In this document: piece by piece, positions 51,843-60,165 of the stretch | Numbering within the stretch: position 1 is the stretch's first letter | Layout: each line of letters begins with the position of its first letter | NCBI GenBank assembly: GCA_041300525.1 | Contig: JBGLNJ010000001.1 | Coordinates: 868,001 to 932,000 of the forward strand | Origin: JBGLNJ01 sp041300525 | GTDB lineage: Bacteria > Chloroflexota > Anaerolineae > Fen-1058 | DNA length: 64,000 nt | Direction: 5' to 3' | The notes under the pieces: generated by a model | Told to the model about the DNA's origin: nothing | The model's database searches: none | What the model saw: only the letters and a program-made list of their open reading frames with translations | Program-made: the position numbers and the translations under genes

Positions 51843-52793
51843 CTAGTCCTGCACGATCCATGTGCCGGTTTTTCCATCCAGCGCGTCTACGATGTGCGCC
51901 GGGTCGGTCACCAGCCCCTGGCCCTGCGGGTTCGCTTCCAGGAAAGCAATGATGGCCTCGATCTTGGGTCCCATGCTCCCCGAAAGAAAGTGGCCTTCGG
52001 CGTACAGCTGCTTGGCTTCGCTCAGCGTCATCTTGTCCAGCCACTTTTGATCCGGCTGGTTAAAGTTGATGGCGACCTTTTCCACGGCGGTCGAGATCAG
52101 GAGCAGATCGGCCTTGAGCTCGGAAGCCAATAAACTACTGGCCCGATCTTTGTCAATCACGGCGAACGTGCCTTGCAACATCCCCTGCTCGTCCTCGATC
52201 ACGGGAATGCCGCCGCCGCCCACCGCCACGACAATGAACCCCGTGTCAATCAGCATCTTGATTGCCTCGCGCTCGACGATCTTGAGCGGAATGGGCGATG
52301 CGATCATGCGCCGCCAGCCGCGCCCCGCGTCTTCCTTGACCATCCAGCCTTCTTTGACAAAAATATCAGCCTTGTCTTTGGTCGTAAATCCGCCGATCCC
52401 CTTGGTCGGATTCTTAAAGCCCGGGTCGTTGCGATCCACCAATACCTGCGTCACCACTGCCGCGACCGAGCGCTGGATGCCGCGCTGCTTGAACTCGTTG
52501 TCCAGCGCGCGAGCGATCATGTAGCCGATAGCGCCCTGCGTGTCCGCGCCGATCACGTCGAGCGGCGTCGAGTGCACCTCGGGGTACGCCAGCTCGTTGC
52601 GGCGCAGGATAAAGCCCACTTGCGGCCCGTTGCCGTGCGTAACGATCACGTTCCAGCCGCGTTGGATCATGTCCGCAATGTGCTGGCAGGTTTCTTCCAC
52701 AGCCTTGACCTGCGAGCCTACGTCCTCGTGTTGTTTGTCACTGATCAAGGCATTACCGCCGATGGCGACGACGGCGACTTGTTTCTCACTCAT
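51843..52793 (-). CDS. arcC: Carbamate kinase
   Basis: It makes ATP from carbamoyl phosphate and ADP, releasing ammonia and CO2. The 316 residues follow the family from AVVAIGGNALISDKQ to the end, with VTHGNGPQVGFILRRNEL, VVAVGGGGIPVIED, and a C-terminal SMGPKIEAIIAFLE. The start is ATG at 52793. It lies 11 bases after the YgeW-type carbamoyltransferase, so the two form an energy-yielding pair: carbamoyl transfer to phosphate, then ATP formation. Confidence 0.95.
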   Translation of the reverse strand: MSEKQVAVVAIGGNALISDKQHEDVGSQVKAVEETCQHIADMIQRGWNVIVTHGNGPQVGFILRRNELAYPEVHSTPLDVIGADTQGAIGYMIARALDNEFKQRGIQRSVAAVVTQVLVDRNDPGFKNPTKGIGGFTTKDKADIFVKEGWMVKEDAGRGWRRMIASPIPLKIVEREAIKMLIDTGFIVVAVGGGGIPVIEDEQGMLQGTFAVIDKDRASSLLASELKADLLLISTAVEKVAINFNQPDQKWLDKMTLSEAKQLYAEGHFLSGSMGPKIEAIIAFLEANPQGQGLVTDPAHIVDALDGKTGTWIVQD

Positions 52794-52804
52794 GTGTCTT
52801 CCCT

Positions 52805-53782
52805 TTACATTGTCAACGCCATGACGGCTTTTTGCGCGTGCATCCGGTTTTCGGCTTCATCGTACACCACAGACTGCGGGCCGTCCATCACGCCATCGGT
52901 TACTTCGATGTTGCGGTCGGCGGGCAGGGGGTGCATATAGATTGCATCCGGCTTGGCCAACGCCATCTTGCGCTCGTCCGTGATCCAGTGCGAATACTTT
53001 TTGATAATCTTGGCGCCCTCTTCCGGATCGGGCGTGTGTACCATCGCGCCCCACGACTTGGCATAGATGATGTCGGCGTCTTTGAAAGCGGCTTCCATGT
53101 CGTTCACTACCTCAAAGCCCGCGCCGAATTTCCTAGCCTGCTCACGTGCCTGCTCCATGATGCCGGGCATCAGCTTGAACTCGGGCGGGTGCGCCAGCAC
53201 CACGTCCATGCCAAAGCGCGGCATTTGCAGCACGAGCGATTGCGGCACCGACATCGGCTTTTGGTACGACGCGGCGTACGCCCACGAGACAACCATCTTT
53301 TTGCGGCGCAGGTCGCGGCCCTTCTTTTCGATAATCGTCATCAAGTCGGCCAGGCATTGGAACGGGTGATAGATGTCGCACTGCATATTGAGCACAGGCA
53401 CGCGCGACGCTTTCGCCACCGCGTTCAAATAGCCGTTGCCCACGCCCCAGTCCACATGGCGGATGGCGATGCCGTCAAAGTAGCGGCCAAAAATCTCACC
53501 GATCTCTTTGGGCGTGTCACCGTGTGCGATCTGCGTGGTCTTGCTCTCGATGAACGCGCCGTGGCCGCCGAGTTGAGCCATGCCCGCCTCGAACGAGCCG
53601 CGCGTGCGTGTGCTTGAAAAGAAGAACAGCATCGCCAGCACTTTATCGCGCAGGTAAGCGTGCGGCTCGCCCAGCGCGCGCTTGCGCTTCAAATCAAAAG
53701 CCACGTCCAAAACAGTCTCGACTTCTTCTTTGCTGAAATCCAGGTCGCCGATCAAGTCTCGACCGTGTAAAAAGGTTTGCAT
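52805..53782 (-). CDS. ygeW: YgeW-type (knotted) carbamoyltransferase
   Basis: The protein has 325 residues. The carbamoyl-phosphate loop is SSTRTRGSFEAGMAQLGG. The middle is very close in pattern to YgeW: SWAYAASYQKPMSVPQSLVL, then RFGMDVVLAHPPEFKLMPGI, with DADIIYAKSWGAM. The C-terminal loop is MHPLPADRNIEVTDGV, with Pro for the Cys of HCLP in ornithine carbamoyltransferase. YgeW-type enzymes occur in purine and ureide breakdown clusters, but their amino-acid substrate is not established. The start is ATG at 53782 with GGAGAGAC upstream. Confidence 0.85.
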   Translation of the reverse strand: MQTFLHGRDLIGDLDFSKEEVETVLDVAFDLKRKRALGEPHAYLRDKVLAMLFFFSSTRTRGSFEAGMAQLGGHGAFIESKTTQIAHGDTPKEIGEIFGRYFDGIAIRHVDWGVGNGYLNAVAKASRVPVLNMQCDIYHPFQCLADLMTIIEKKGRDLRRKKMVVSWAYAASYQKPMSVPQSLVLQMPRFGMDVVLAHPPEFKLMPGIMEQAREQARKFGAGFEVVNDMEAAFKDADIIYAKSWGAMVHTPDPEEGAKIIKKYSHWITDERKMALAKPDAIYMHPLPADRNIEVTDGVMDGPQSVVYDEAENRMHAQKAVMALTM

Positions 53783-53802
53783 GTTAGTCTCTCCTGGTTT
53801 TC

Positions 53803-53941
53803 TAGTTCGATAGTGCGTAGTTCGGTAGTGCGGTAGTTCGGTAGTACGATAGTTCGGTAGCGAGATGGTTGGTTGAAGGGCGCGACTAGAGCACTATTGC
53901 ACTAACTCGCCATCGTACTAACTCACTAACATACTATTTCC
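53803..53941. repeat. Two facing 8-base tandem arrays after the four-helix-bundle gene
   Basis: Eight units like TAGTTCGG/TAGTGCGG at 53803-53865 read forward; seven units like CTAACTCA/CTATTGCA at 53886-53941 read the other way. The last unit holds the stop codon of the four-helix-bundle gene. The two arrays could pair into a long hairpin. Confidence 0.85.
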
Positions 53942-54302
53942 TCTTTCGAAGGTAGGCGATCATGCCATTGATGAGCCGTTTTGCTTCTGTGGCAAGGCCA
54001 TACGCCACCTTGAGTTCGTCTTCGGCAATGTACTTACGGTCGAGAGCAAGGTACAGCTCAGACTGCACCTCACTCGCCGACCGTCGCGCGATTTTCAGGA
54101 ACCGGATGAACTCGGGCTTGGTACCAGAGTCAAAACCTTCGGCGACATTGTGCATCACCGATCCGGCGGCATCACGGATCTGATCGCGCAATTGAAAGTC
54201 TTTGGCGAAGTGTGGATGGTCAGTCAAGTCGTAAATCAGATTCGCCAATTGGCGTGCCTTTTGCCAGCTCTGCAAATCCTCAAATCGCCTGATCATCGGC
54301 AT
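53934..54302 (-). CDS. Four-helix-bundle protein (S23/IVP-like)
   Basis: The protein has 122 residues. The start FEDLQSWQKARQLANLIYDL, the middle RDAAGSVMHNVAEGFDSGT and the Arg-rich FLKIARRSASEVQSELYLAL are typical of the four helix bundle family related to 23S rRNA intervening-sequence proteins and to Avd. The function is unknown. It lies between two carbamoyltransferase genes with 8-base repeat arrays on both sides, so it looks like a small inserted unit. The ATG is at 54302. Confidence 0.85.
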   Translation of the reverse strand: MPMIRRFEDLQSWQKARQLANLIYDLTDHPHFAKDFQLRDQIRDAAGSVMHNVAEGFDSGTKPEFIRFLKIARRSASEVQSELYLALDRKYIAEDELKVAYGLATEAKRLINGMIAYLRKRK

Positions 54303-54328
54303 GGCGCACGCCTCGCTGCAACCCTCAA

Positions 54329-54384
54329 CTATCCCACTACCGCACTATCTCACTACTGCATTATCTCACTATCGCACTAACTAT
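54329..54384. repeat. 8-base tandem array before the four-helix-bundle gene
   Basis: Seven units such as CTATCCCA, CTACCGCA and CTATCTCA. The last unit contains the stop codon (CTA on the plus strand) of the ATCase-like gene at 54381. Confidence 0.85.
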
Positions 54385-55337
54385 TCCATCGCCCCCAGCA
54401 CGAGCGCCAGCAACGCCATGCGCATCACGACGCCGTTGAACGCCTCCTGCCAGTAACGCGACCAGCGAGTGATGTCCACGTCCGGCGGAATCTCGTCCAT
54501 GCGCGGGAGTGAGTGCAGCAGAATCGCGTCCGACTTGGCCTTGGTCGTCAGCAGTTCGCGCGTGATCTTGTAATTCGCGGGCGTCATGCCCACGTCCTTG
54601 CCGCTGCGCTCGTCGCGCGACTTTGTGTAATCGGGCTGAACCACCGGCTCGACCAGGATCACGTCGGCCTCGGCAATGGCTTGCTCGACGTGCTCGGCCT
54701 CTTTAAAGTTGAGGCTGTATTGCTTCAGCTCCGCCTTGAACTCGTCCGTCAGCGACATTTCCGGCGGGGCCACGAACGTGATGGGGCAGTCGAATTGCGT
54801 CAGCGCATAGCCCAGCGAGTGCATCGTCCGCATGCGCATATCGCCCACGGCCAGCCACTTTAGCCCGTCAATCCGGCCCTTTTCCTGCAACACGGTGTAC
54901 AGGTCGGTGAGGATTTGCGTGGGGTGCTCGCCCCAGCCATCGCCGCCGTTGATGATGGGAATGGATGCCCACTTGGCCGCCTCGTGTGGCGCGCCCTGCT
55001 GAAAGTGGCGCATCACGATCACGTCGCCATAGAATTCCAGCATCTTGACCGTGTCTTTGATGGACTCTTGATAAAAGTCACCCGCGCGCGTCATCTTGGC
55101 GTCGGCAAAGCCCGTGACGTGCCCGCCCAGGCGGTGCATGGCTGCTTCGTGCGCCAGGCGCGTGCGCGTCGAGGGCTGATAGAACGCCGTCACCAGCGTC
55201 TTGTCCTTGAGCAGGTCGCTGTTGCGGCGGCTCTGGGCAATCGGCTCCAGCGCCTTGGCCACTTGAAACACGTGAAAGAATTCGTTGCGCTCGAACTCTT
55301 TGAGCGACAAAATGTCGCGTCCCATGAAACTCTTCAT
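54381..55337 (-). CDS. Aspartate-carbamoyltransferase-like enzyme
   Basis: The protein has 318 residues. The carbamoyl-phosphate loop is QPSTRTRLAHEAAMHRLGGH, the next block INGGDGWGEHPTQILTDLYT, and the C-terminal part LLHSLPRMDEIPPDVDITRW. These match the PyrB family. No other pyrimidine gene is here; it lies in a locus with YgeW and carbamate kinase, so a role in catabolism is as likely as in pyrimidine synthesis. The ATG at 55337 has AGGAGG upstream; a longer frame to 55367 is rejected. Confidence 0.82.
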   Translation of the reverse strand: MKSFMGRDILSLKEFERNEFFHVFQVAKALEPIAQSRRNSDLLKDKTLVTAFYQPSTRTRLAHEAAMHRLGGHVTGFADAKMTRAGDFYQESIKDTVKMLEFYGDVIVMRHFQQGAPHEAAKWASIPIINGGDGWGEHPTQILTDLYTVLQEKGRIDGLKWLAVGDMRMRTMHSLGYALTQFDCPITFVAPPEMSLTDEFKAELKQYSLNFKEAEHVEQAIAEADVILVEPVVQPDYTKSRDERSGKDVGMTPANYKITRELLTTKAKSDAILLHSLPRMDEIPPDVDITRWSRYWQEAFNGVVMRMALLALVLGAME

Positions 55338-55420
55338 TGCGAATCCTCCTATGATGTTTTCGTTCACATGACTGCGCTACGCAACGCAGGTTATGCCGGC
55401 AGTTAGCCTGGCAAAGACTT

Positions 55421-55999
55421 TTAACTTTCGCGCGGATCAATTCGCCGCACGACGTGGAATCTAAAATAACCAGGGACAAAGTAACTCTGCGAATAGTCCA
55501 CGCTGCGCCCCTCGCGCGAGAACAATTGCGCATCCAACTTTAGCAACATGTCGCCGCGCTGCAGGTTAAGCTTGCGCGCTGTCGGTAAATCGGCCGCTTC
55601 TGTGATGATGTCGGTGCGAGAGTGACTCAACGCCGGTTCGTTGCGCTGGATCAAAATGTCCAGCACCGATCCGTTGAACGTTTCCCCCAGGTCTTGTTTC
55701 CGAAGAAGAGTGGTCGGGACGACATCAATCAAATAAGCAACGGGCCGCGTGCCGGTCATAATGACGCGCGCTACCATCAGCACCTGGGTCCCCGTCGGAA
55801 CTTGCAATCGCTCGACCTCGTGCGGCGTCGCTTCGCGCTCAATGATCTCGGCTTCGCCCATGTGCGTTTCCAGGCCCATGCGCCGGGCGAGCGTGTCGAG
55901 GCTTTCCAGTTGCTCCAATCCAGCTTCGAGGACCGGCTGCTGTGGAGATACAAACGTCCCAACGCCGTGACGGCGGACGACAACTCCACGCTGCTCCAG
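55421..55999 (-). pseudogene. GntR/HutC-family regulator, N-terminal end missing
   Basis: The last 192 codons are present. They begin inside the winged helix (LEQRGVVVRRHGVGTFVSPQ), then the UTRA ligand domain with EREATPHEVERLQVPTGTQ and VDYSQSYFVPGYFRFHVVRR. The first 45-50 residues with most of the helix-turn-helix are missing, since pstC-like sequence starts at about 56000. It heads the catabolic locus on the same strand, so a role as its regulator is likely. Confidence 0.8.
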
Positions 56000-56716
56000 T
56001 CTGGTGGGCTGTGGTCGCTCATCCTGGGATCGCTCCTGGTGACGGCAGGCGCGGCCGTGCTGGCGGTGCCCACGGGGCTGCTCGCGGCTGTGTTTGTGGC
56101 CGAAGTTGCGCCGCGCTGGCTGCGCGAAATCGTCAAGCCCATGATCGAAGTGTTGGCGGGCATCCCGTCCGTCGTGTTGGGTTTTTTGGGCATGCTGATG
56201 CTTTCGCCCCTGGTGCGGCAAGTGTTCAACGCGCCCACCGGGTTGACTGCGTTCTCCGGTTCGCTCGTGCTGGCCTACATGGCGCTGCCCACCATCATCA
56301 GCGTGGCCGAAGATGCGCTGGACTCGGTGCCGCGCGCTTACCGGGACGCGGCCCTGGCGCTGGGCGCGACGCGGTGGCAGACCATCTGGCGCGTGACCGT
56401 TCCGGCGGCGCGCTCCGGTATCCTCACCGCCATGATGCTGGGCATTGGCCGGGCCATTGGCGAAACCATGGCCGTGATGATGGTCACCGGCAATGCCGCG
56501 CGCCTCCCGCTGACGCTGGATAGCTTGATGCGCCCGGTGCGGACGATGACGGCCACCATCGCCGCCGAGATGGGCGAAGTGGCCCAGGGCAGCACGCACT
56601 TTCACGTCTTGTTCGCGGTCGGCATCCTGTTGTTTGTGATCACCTTCCTGGTTAACCTGGCCGCGTCGCTGGCGATTTTCCAGCAGACGCGCCGGGCAGA
56701 GCGGTTACTTTCGTGA
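56000..56716 (+). pseudogene. pstC: Phosphate ABC permease PstC, 5' end missing
   Basis: The reading frame is clear from GGLWSLILGSLLVTAGAAVL, with the permease loop ALDSVPRAYRDAALALGATR and WQTIWRVTVPAARSGILTAM and the last helix VGILLFVITFLVNLAASLAI. About 70 N-terminal residues and the first helix are missing. Upstream codons in the same frame are antisense to the GntR gene. The stop overlaps the pstA start by four bases (GTGA). Confidence 0.88.
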
Positions 56717-57564
56717 CACTGTCTCGTGAATGGGTTCAACGGCTGGGTTTTGCGTTCCTGACCGTGGTCACGGTCATAGTCGTGCTGCCGATCGTTCTGG
56801 TCGTCGGCTACATCGTCGTGCAAGGCGCGCCGGCCCTGACGTGGGAATTTCTCACCCAGATGCCGCGCGGCGGCATGCGTGAAGGCGGACTGCTGCCAGC
56901 CATCGTCGGCACGTTGTGGCTGACGGCCGGCACGGCAGTATTTGCTGTGCCGGTGGGCGTGGCGATGGCGGTCTATTTGGCCGAATATGCCTCCGACAAT
57001 CTTTTCACGCGATTGGTGCGGCTGTCTATTATCAACCTGGCCGGCATCCCCTCGGTAGTTTACGGCTTGTTCGGCCTGGGACTGTTCGTGCTGTTCCTGG
57101 GCTTTGGCAGCTCGATCCTGGCGGGCGCGCTGACACTGGCCATCATGACGCTCCCGGTCATCATCAGCACTTCCGAAGAGGCGCTGCGCGCCGTGCCGCA
57201 ATCCTTCCGCACGGTCAGCATCAGCCTGGGTGGAACCAAGTGGCAGACTATTTTTCGCATCGTTCTGCCCCAGGCGTTGCCGGGCATCCTCACCGGCGTC
57301 ATCCTGGGATTGGAGCGGGCTGCCGGCGAGACAGCGCCCATCCTGTTCACCGTCGCCGCATTCTTTTTGCCGCGTCTGCCGCGTGACGTGTTCGATCAGA
57401 CCATGGCCCTGCCGTATCATTTGTTCGTCATCAGCACCCAAGTGCCCGGCATGCCCGTCAAGATTCAATATGGCACGGCGTTGGTCTTGCTGATCTTTGT
57501 TTTGTCTATGAACCTCATCGCGGCCGGTTTGCGCTCCTATTATCGGCGACGGCGACAGTGGTGA
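56713..57564 (+). CDS. pstA: Phosphate ABC permease PstA
   Basis: The protein has 283 residues with about six membrane helices. The start LGFAFLTVVTVIVVLPIVLV, the permease loop STSEEALRAVPQSFRTVSIS, then LGGTKWQTIFRIVLPQALPG are typical. It pairs with PstC to import phosphate. The GTG at 56713 overlaps the pstC stop codon, and its own stop overlaps the pstB start, so the three are one coupled unit. The binding protein PstS would lie upstream of the missing part. Confidence 0.95.
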   Translation: MTLSREWVQRLGFAFLTVVTVIVVLPIVLVVGYIVVQGAPALTWEFLTQMPRGGMREGGLLPAIVGTLWLTAGTAVFAVPVGVAMAVYLAEYASDNLFTRLVRLSIINLAGIPSVVYGLFGLGLFVLFLGFGSSILAGALTLAIMTLPVIISTSEEALRAVPQSFRTVSISLGGTKWQTIFRIVLPQALPGILTGVILGLERAAGETAPILFTVAAFFLPRLPRDVFDQTMALPYHLFVISTQVPGMPVKIQYGTALVLLIFVLSMNLIAAGLRSYYRRRRQW

Positions 57565-58385
57565 AGCAAGAGGCGAGCAGCAGGATGCAAGACGCGCAGA
57601 GCGCGAGCAGCAGTCGCGCCCCAAAAATCATCATAGACCATTTGGCGTTCAGCTTCCGCGATGGCACTGAGGGCCTGCGCGATGTCAGCCTCAACATTTA
57701 CCCGAATGAGATCACGACCTTGTTCGGACCCTCCGGCGGCGGCAAGTCCACGCTGCTGCGTGTGCTCAACCGCTTGAATGATCTGGTCGTCGGCACGCGC
57801 ATGAGTGGGCGTGTCTTGTTGGACGGGCCTCAGGGCTTGGAGGACATTTACGCGCCGGGAGTGGACGTCACGGCGCTGCGCCGCCGCGTGGGCATCGTGT
57901 TCGCCCAGCCGGTCGCGCTCCCGATGAGCATCCGCCAGAACATTGAGTATGGCCCGACCCTGGCCGGGACGCGCGACCGTCTCGAGCTTGCGCAGACCGT
58001 CGAGCGCAGCCTGGCTCAAGCCGCATTGTGGGACGAGGTGAAAGATCGGCTGGACGAGCCGGCCATCGCGCTTTCGGGCGGACAATTGCAGCGGCTCTGC
58101 CTGGCGCGCGTGCTGGCATTGGAGCCTGAGGTGATTTTGCTGGATGAGCCTACCTCGGGGCTTGACCCGATTTCGACGGCCAAGGTTGAACAGTCGTTGC
58201 AAGAACTCAAGGCCGGCTATGCCATCGTCATCGCGCCGCACAATATCCAACAGTCGGCGCGCGTAGCCGACCATGCCGCTTTTTTCTTGCAGGGCCAACT
58301 CATCGAAGAAGGCTTTGGCAAGGTTCTGTTCACAGCCCCGCGCAATAAAAAGACCGAGGACTATGTCACTGGGCGCTTTGGTTAA
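57558..58385 (+). CDS. pstB: Phosphate ABC ATPase PstB
   Basis: The protein has 275 residues. Walker A is FGPSGGGKSTLLRVL, the signature ALSGGQLQRLCLARVL, Walker B EVILLDEPTSGLDP and the switch His lies in VIAPHNIQQSAR. The N-terminus before IDHLAFSFRDG is about 20 residues longer than usual and is coded by DNA with a loose 7-base pattern (GCAAGAG-like units). GTG at 57558 overlaps the pstA stop; ATG at 57585 is an alternative. No phoU gene follows. Confidence 0.92.
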   Translation: MVKQEASSRMQDAQSASSSRAPKIIIDHLAFSFRDGTEGLRDVSLNIYPNEITTLFGPSGGGKSTLLRVLNRLNDLVVGTRMSGRVLLDGPQGLEDIYAPGVDVTALRRRVGIVFAQPVALPMSIRQNIEYGPTLAGTRDRLELAQTVERSLAQAALWDEVKDRLDEPAIALSGGQLQRLCLARVLALEPEVILLDEPTSGLDPISTAKVEQSLQELKAGYAIVIAPHNIQQSARVADHAAFFLQGQLIEEGFGKVLFTAPRNKKTEDYVTGRFG

Positions 58386-58539
58386 GTTGGGGCAAGTGCC
58401 GCGCTCGTGATCTTTTGCTTTGATGAACCCGCCGAGGGTGGCACACTCGCGCCGGCCCAAGAGTATGTTGATCTCAGGCCCGCCTCTTTTTGGCTTCGAG
58501 CAAGTCTATCACACTGCTTCCGGTGTGGCTCGCTAGAGA

Positions 58540-59793
58540 ATGTCGCCTCGTTTCTATGGGTTTTCCATGAGTGCATTTTCTTCATCTATTCCAGACCCTA
58601 CTCTTCGTTCGAACATTCGCCATCTTTGTGCGGACACGCTGTGGTGGGGCGTGCTGGCCGGCAGCACGCTGGCTTTTCTCTCAGTGTATGCAGCGCGACT
58701 GGGCGCGACAAGTATGCAAATTGGCCTGTTGACTGCCGCTCCGGCTGTCGTGAGCCTGATCGTGTCGCTGCCGGCTGGCCGCTGGATGGAGCGGCGCTCG
58801 CTGATTCGTGTATCGTTCTATAGCGCGATTGCGCAGCGTGCAGGCTATCTGGTGATGATGGTCTTGCCCTGGCTATTGCCGGCGTCCGGCCAAGTGTGGG
58901 CGTTGACGTTGCTTGTCTTGGTCATGTCACTGCCGGGCGCGCTGTTGATGATTTCCTTCAACGCCATGTTTGCGCAAGTCGTCTCGCCGGATCGGCGAGC
59001 GCAGGTCGTGGGGTGGCGCAATGCGTTGGTGGCGATTGGCGTTACGATCACTTCCTTGTTGTGCGGGCGACTGCTGGATTGGATCGCCTTCCCGTTGAAT
59101 TACCAGATCGTGTTTGGCCTGGGCGCGCTGGGGGCTGCGTTGAGCACCTATCATGTCGGGCGCGTCCGGCCGCTCCAAGTGACGGCGCTACAGGATGACG
59201 GCTCGCAGCGCGAAGCACGCTTCAACGGCAGGCCGATGCTGCGCCTCGACCTTTTGCGCGGGCCGTTCGGGTTGCTCCTTGCGGTTTACCTTGTGTTCTA
59301 TGCTGTTCAATACATCCCGTTTCCGATTTTCCCACTGGCCTATGTGCGAGAGTTGCGCCTGTCGGATGGGGTGATCAGCCTGGGCAACGCCTTGTTTTTT
59401 GCCGCCATGTTTTTGGTTTCGTTGAGATTGGGGCGGATCAGCGAACGCTTGGGGCATCGGCGCGTGCTGATGTTGGGCGTGTTACTCTATGGCTTGCACC
59501 CCTTGCTCGTCGGATTGGCTCAGGATGCTACCTTGTTCTGGGTTGCGCTGGCCGCCGGCGGCGGCGCGTGGGGGTTGGCCAGCGCCGGGCTGGTCAACCG
59601 GCTGATGGAGCGAGTGCCGCCAGACGACTTACCCGCTCACATGGCGCTGCACAACATCGTATTGAACCTGGGCTTACTGGCCGGCTCCTTCGCGGGGCCG
59701 ATGTTAGGCGCTGAGTTTGGGCTGCGACCGACGTTGCTGCTTGGCGCAGGACTGTGGTTTGTGAGTGGTATACTGTTGGGCTTGTGGAGTTGA
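58540..59793 (+). CDS. Major facilitator superfamily transporter
   Basis: The protein has 417 residues with about 12 membrane helices. Helix 1 is in TLWWGVLAGSTLAFLSVYAA. The loop 2-3 motif is AGRWMERRSLIRVS and a second copy of this pattern (GRISERLGHRRVLM) begins the second half. No substrate can be named; the family exports or imports many small molecules. The start at 58540 or 58567 is not decided by a good ribosome site. The 154 bases after pstB hold no clear gene or promoter. Confidence 0.85.
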   Translation: MSPRFYGFSMSAFSSSIPDPTLRSNIRHLCADTLWWGVLAGSTLAFLSVYAARLGATSMQIGLLTAAPAVVSLIVSLPAGRWMERRSLIRVSFYSAIAQRAGYLVMMVLPWLLPASGQVWALTLLVLVMSLPGALLMISFNAMFAQVVSPDRRAQVVGWRNALVAIGVTITSLLCGRLLDWIAFPLNYQIVFGLGALGAALSTYHVGRVRPLQVTALQDDGSQREARFNGRPMLRLDLLRGPFGLLLAVYLVFYAVQYIPFPIFPLAYVRELRLSDGVISLGNALFFAAMFLVSLRLGRISERLGHRRVLMLGVLLYGLHPLLVGLAQDATLFWVALAAGGGAWGLASAGLVNRLMERVPPDDLPAHMALHNIVLNLGLLAGSFAGPMLGAEFGLRPTLLLGAGLWFVSGILLGLWS

Positions 59794-59844
59794 TGTGGCA
59801 TCGGGATACGGGTGCGGTTCAAGTTTTTGCGTTGCCCGTTGGCT

Positions 59845-59951
59845 GGCGATTGGAAATCGCGCCTACAACAGCAAAGCCGACCTTCGTCGGCTGGGGATTG
59901 AACCTGCGAAGGCAGGTTTTGCTGTTGTTGCCGCGACTTTTAGTCGCCAGG
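59845..59951. repeat. Composite palindromic element made of four hairpins
   Basis: Four stems follow in a row: GGCGAT/AATCGC-type, AGCCGAC/GTCGGCT around CTTC, AACCTGC/GCAGGTT around GAAG, and GCGACT/AGTCGC. ACAACAGCAAA and TTTGCTGTTGT pair across the middle. The layout is that of a small non-autonomous palindromic repeat and may also terminate the MFS gene. Confidence 0.65.
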
Positions 59952-59992
59952 TGTGCAAAACTCTGAACCACACCCGTCGGGATACCCGGGCT

Positions 59993-60020
59993 TTGACGAA
60001 TCCGGCGATTGTGGTAGAAT
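59993..60020 (+). promoter_or_regulatory. Promoter of the rpsB block
   Basis: TTGACG at 59993-59998 and TAGAAT at 60015-60020 are 16 bases apart. A leader of about 140 bases follows before rpsB. Confidence 0.65.
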
Positions 60021-60060
60021 CGCTCCGGCCCGTAAGGGTACACTATCTCGCACGCTCCCG

Positions 60061-60123
60061 GATCGTCCGAGGCGTGCCAGGCAGACAGCCACCCCGCATT
60101 GGGGAATGCCTGGCTCTCGGATC
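60061..60123 (+). ncRNA. Structured leader before rpsB
   Basis: Nested complementary segments: CCGAG (60067-60071) with CTCGG (60116-60120), GCCAGGCA (60076-60083) with TGCCTGGC (60107-60114), and CCCC with GGGG at the top. Internal loops separate the stems. It sits in the 5' leader of the S2 gene, where ribosomal-protein feedback structures are common. I do not see the known gammaproteobacterial S2 leader in it. Confidence 0.5.
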
Positions 60124-60165
60124 AAGAACGGAGCGGACGAAAAAACGCAAAAGGAGGCATCCTCA

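Noticed and set aside
53934..54302. Diversity-generating retroelement accessory gene (Avd)
   Set aside because: No reverse transcriptase and no template/variable repeat pair nearby; similarity is only to the general four-helix-bundle family.
53803..54384. CRISPR-like array around the four-helix-bundle gene
   Set aside because: Units are 8 bases without spacers, and no cas genes are present.
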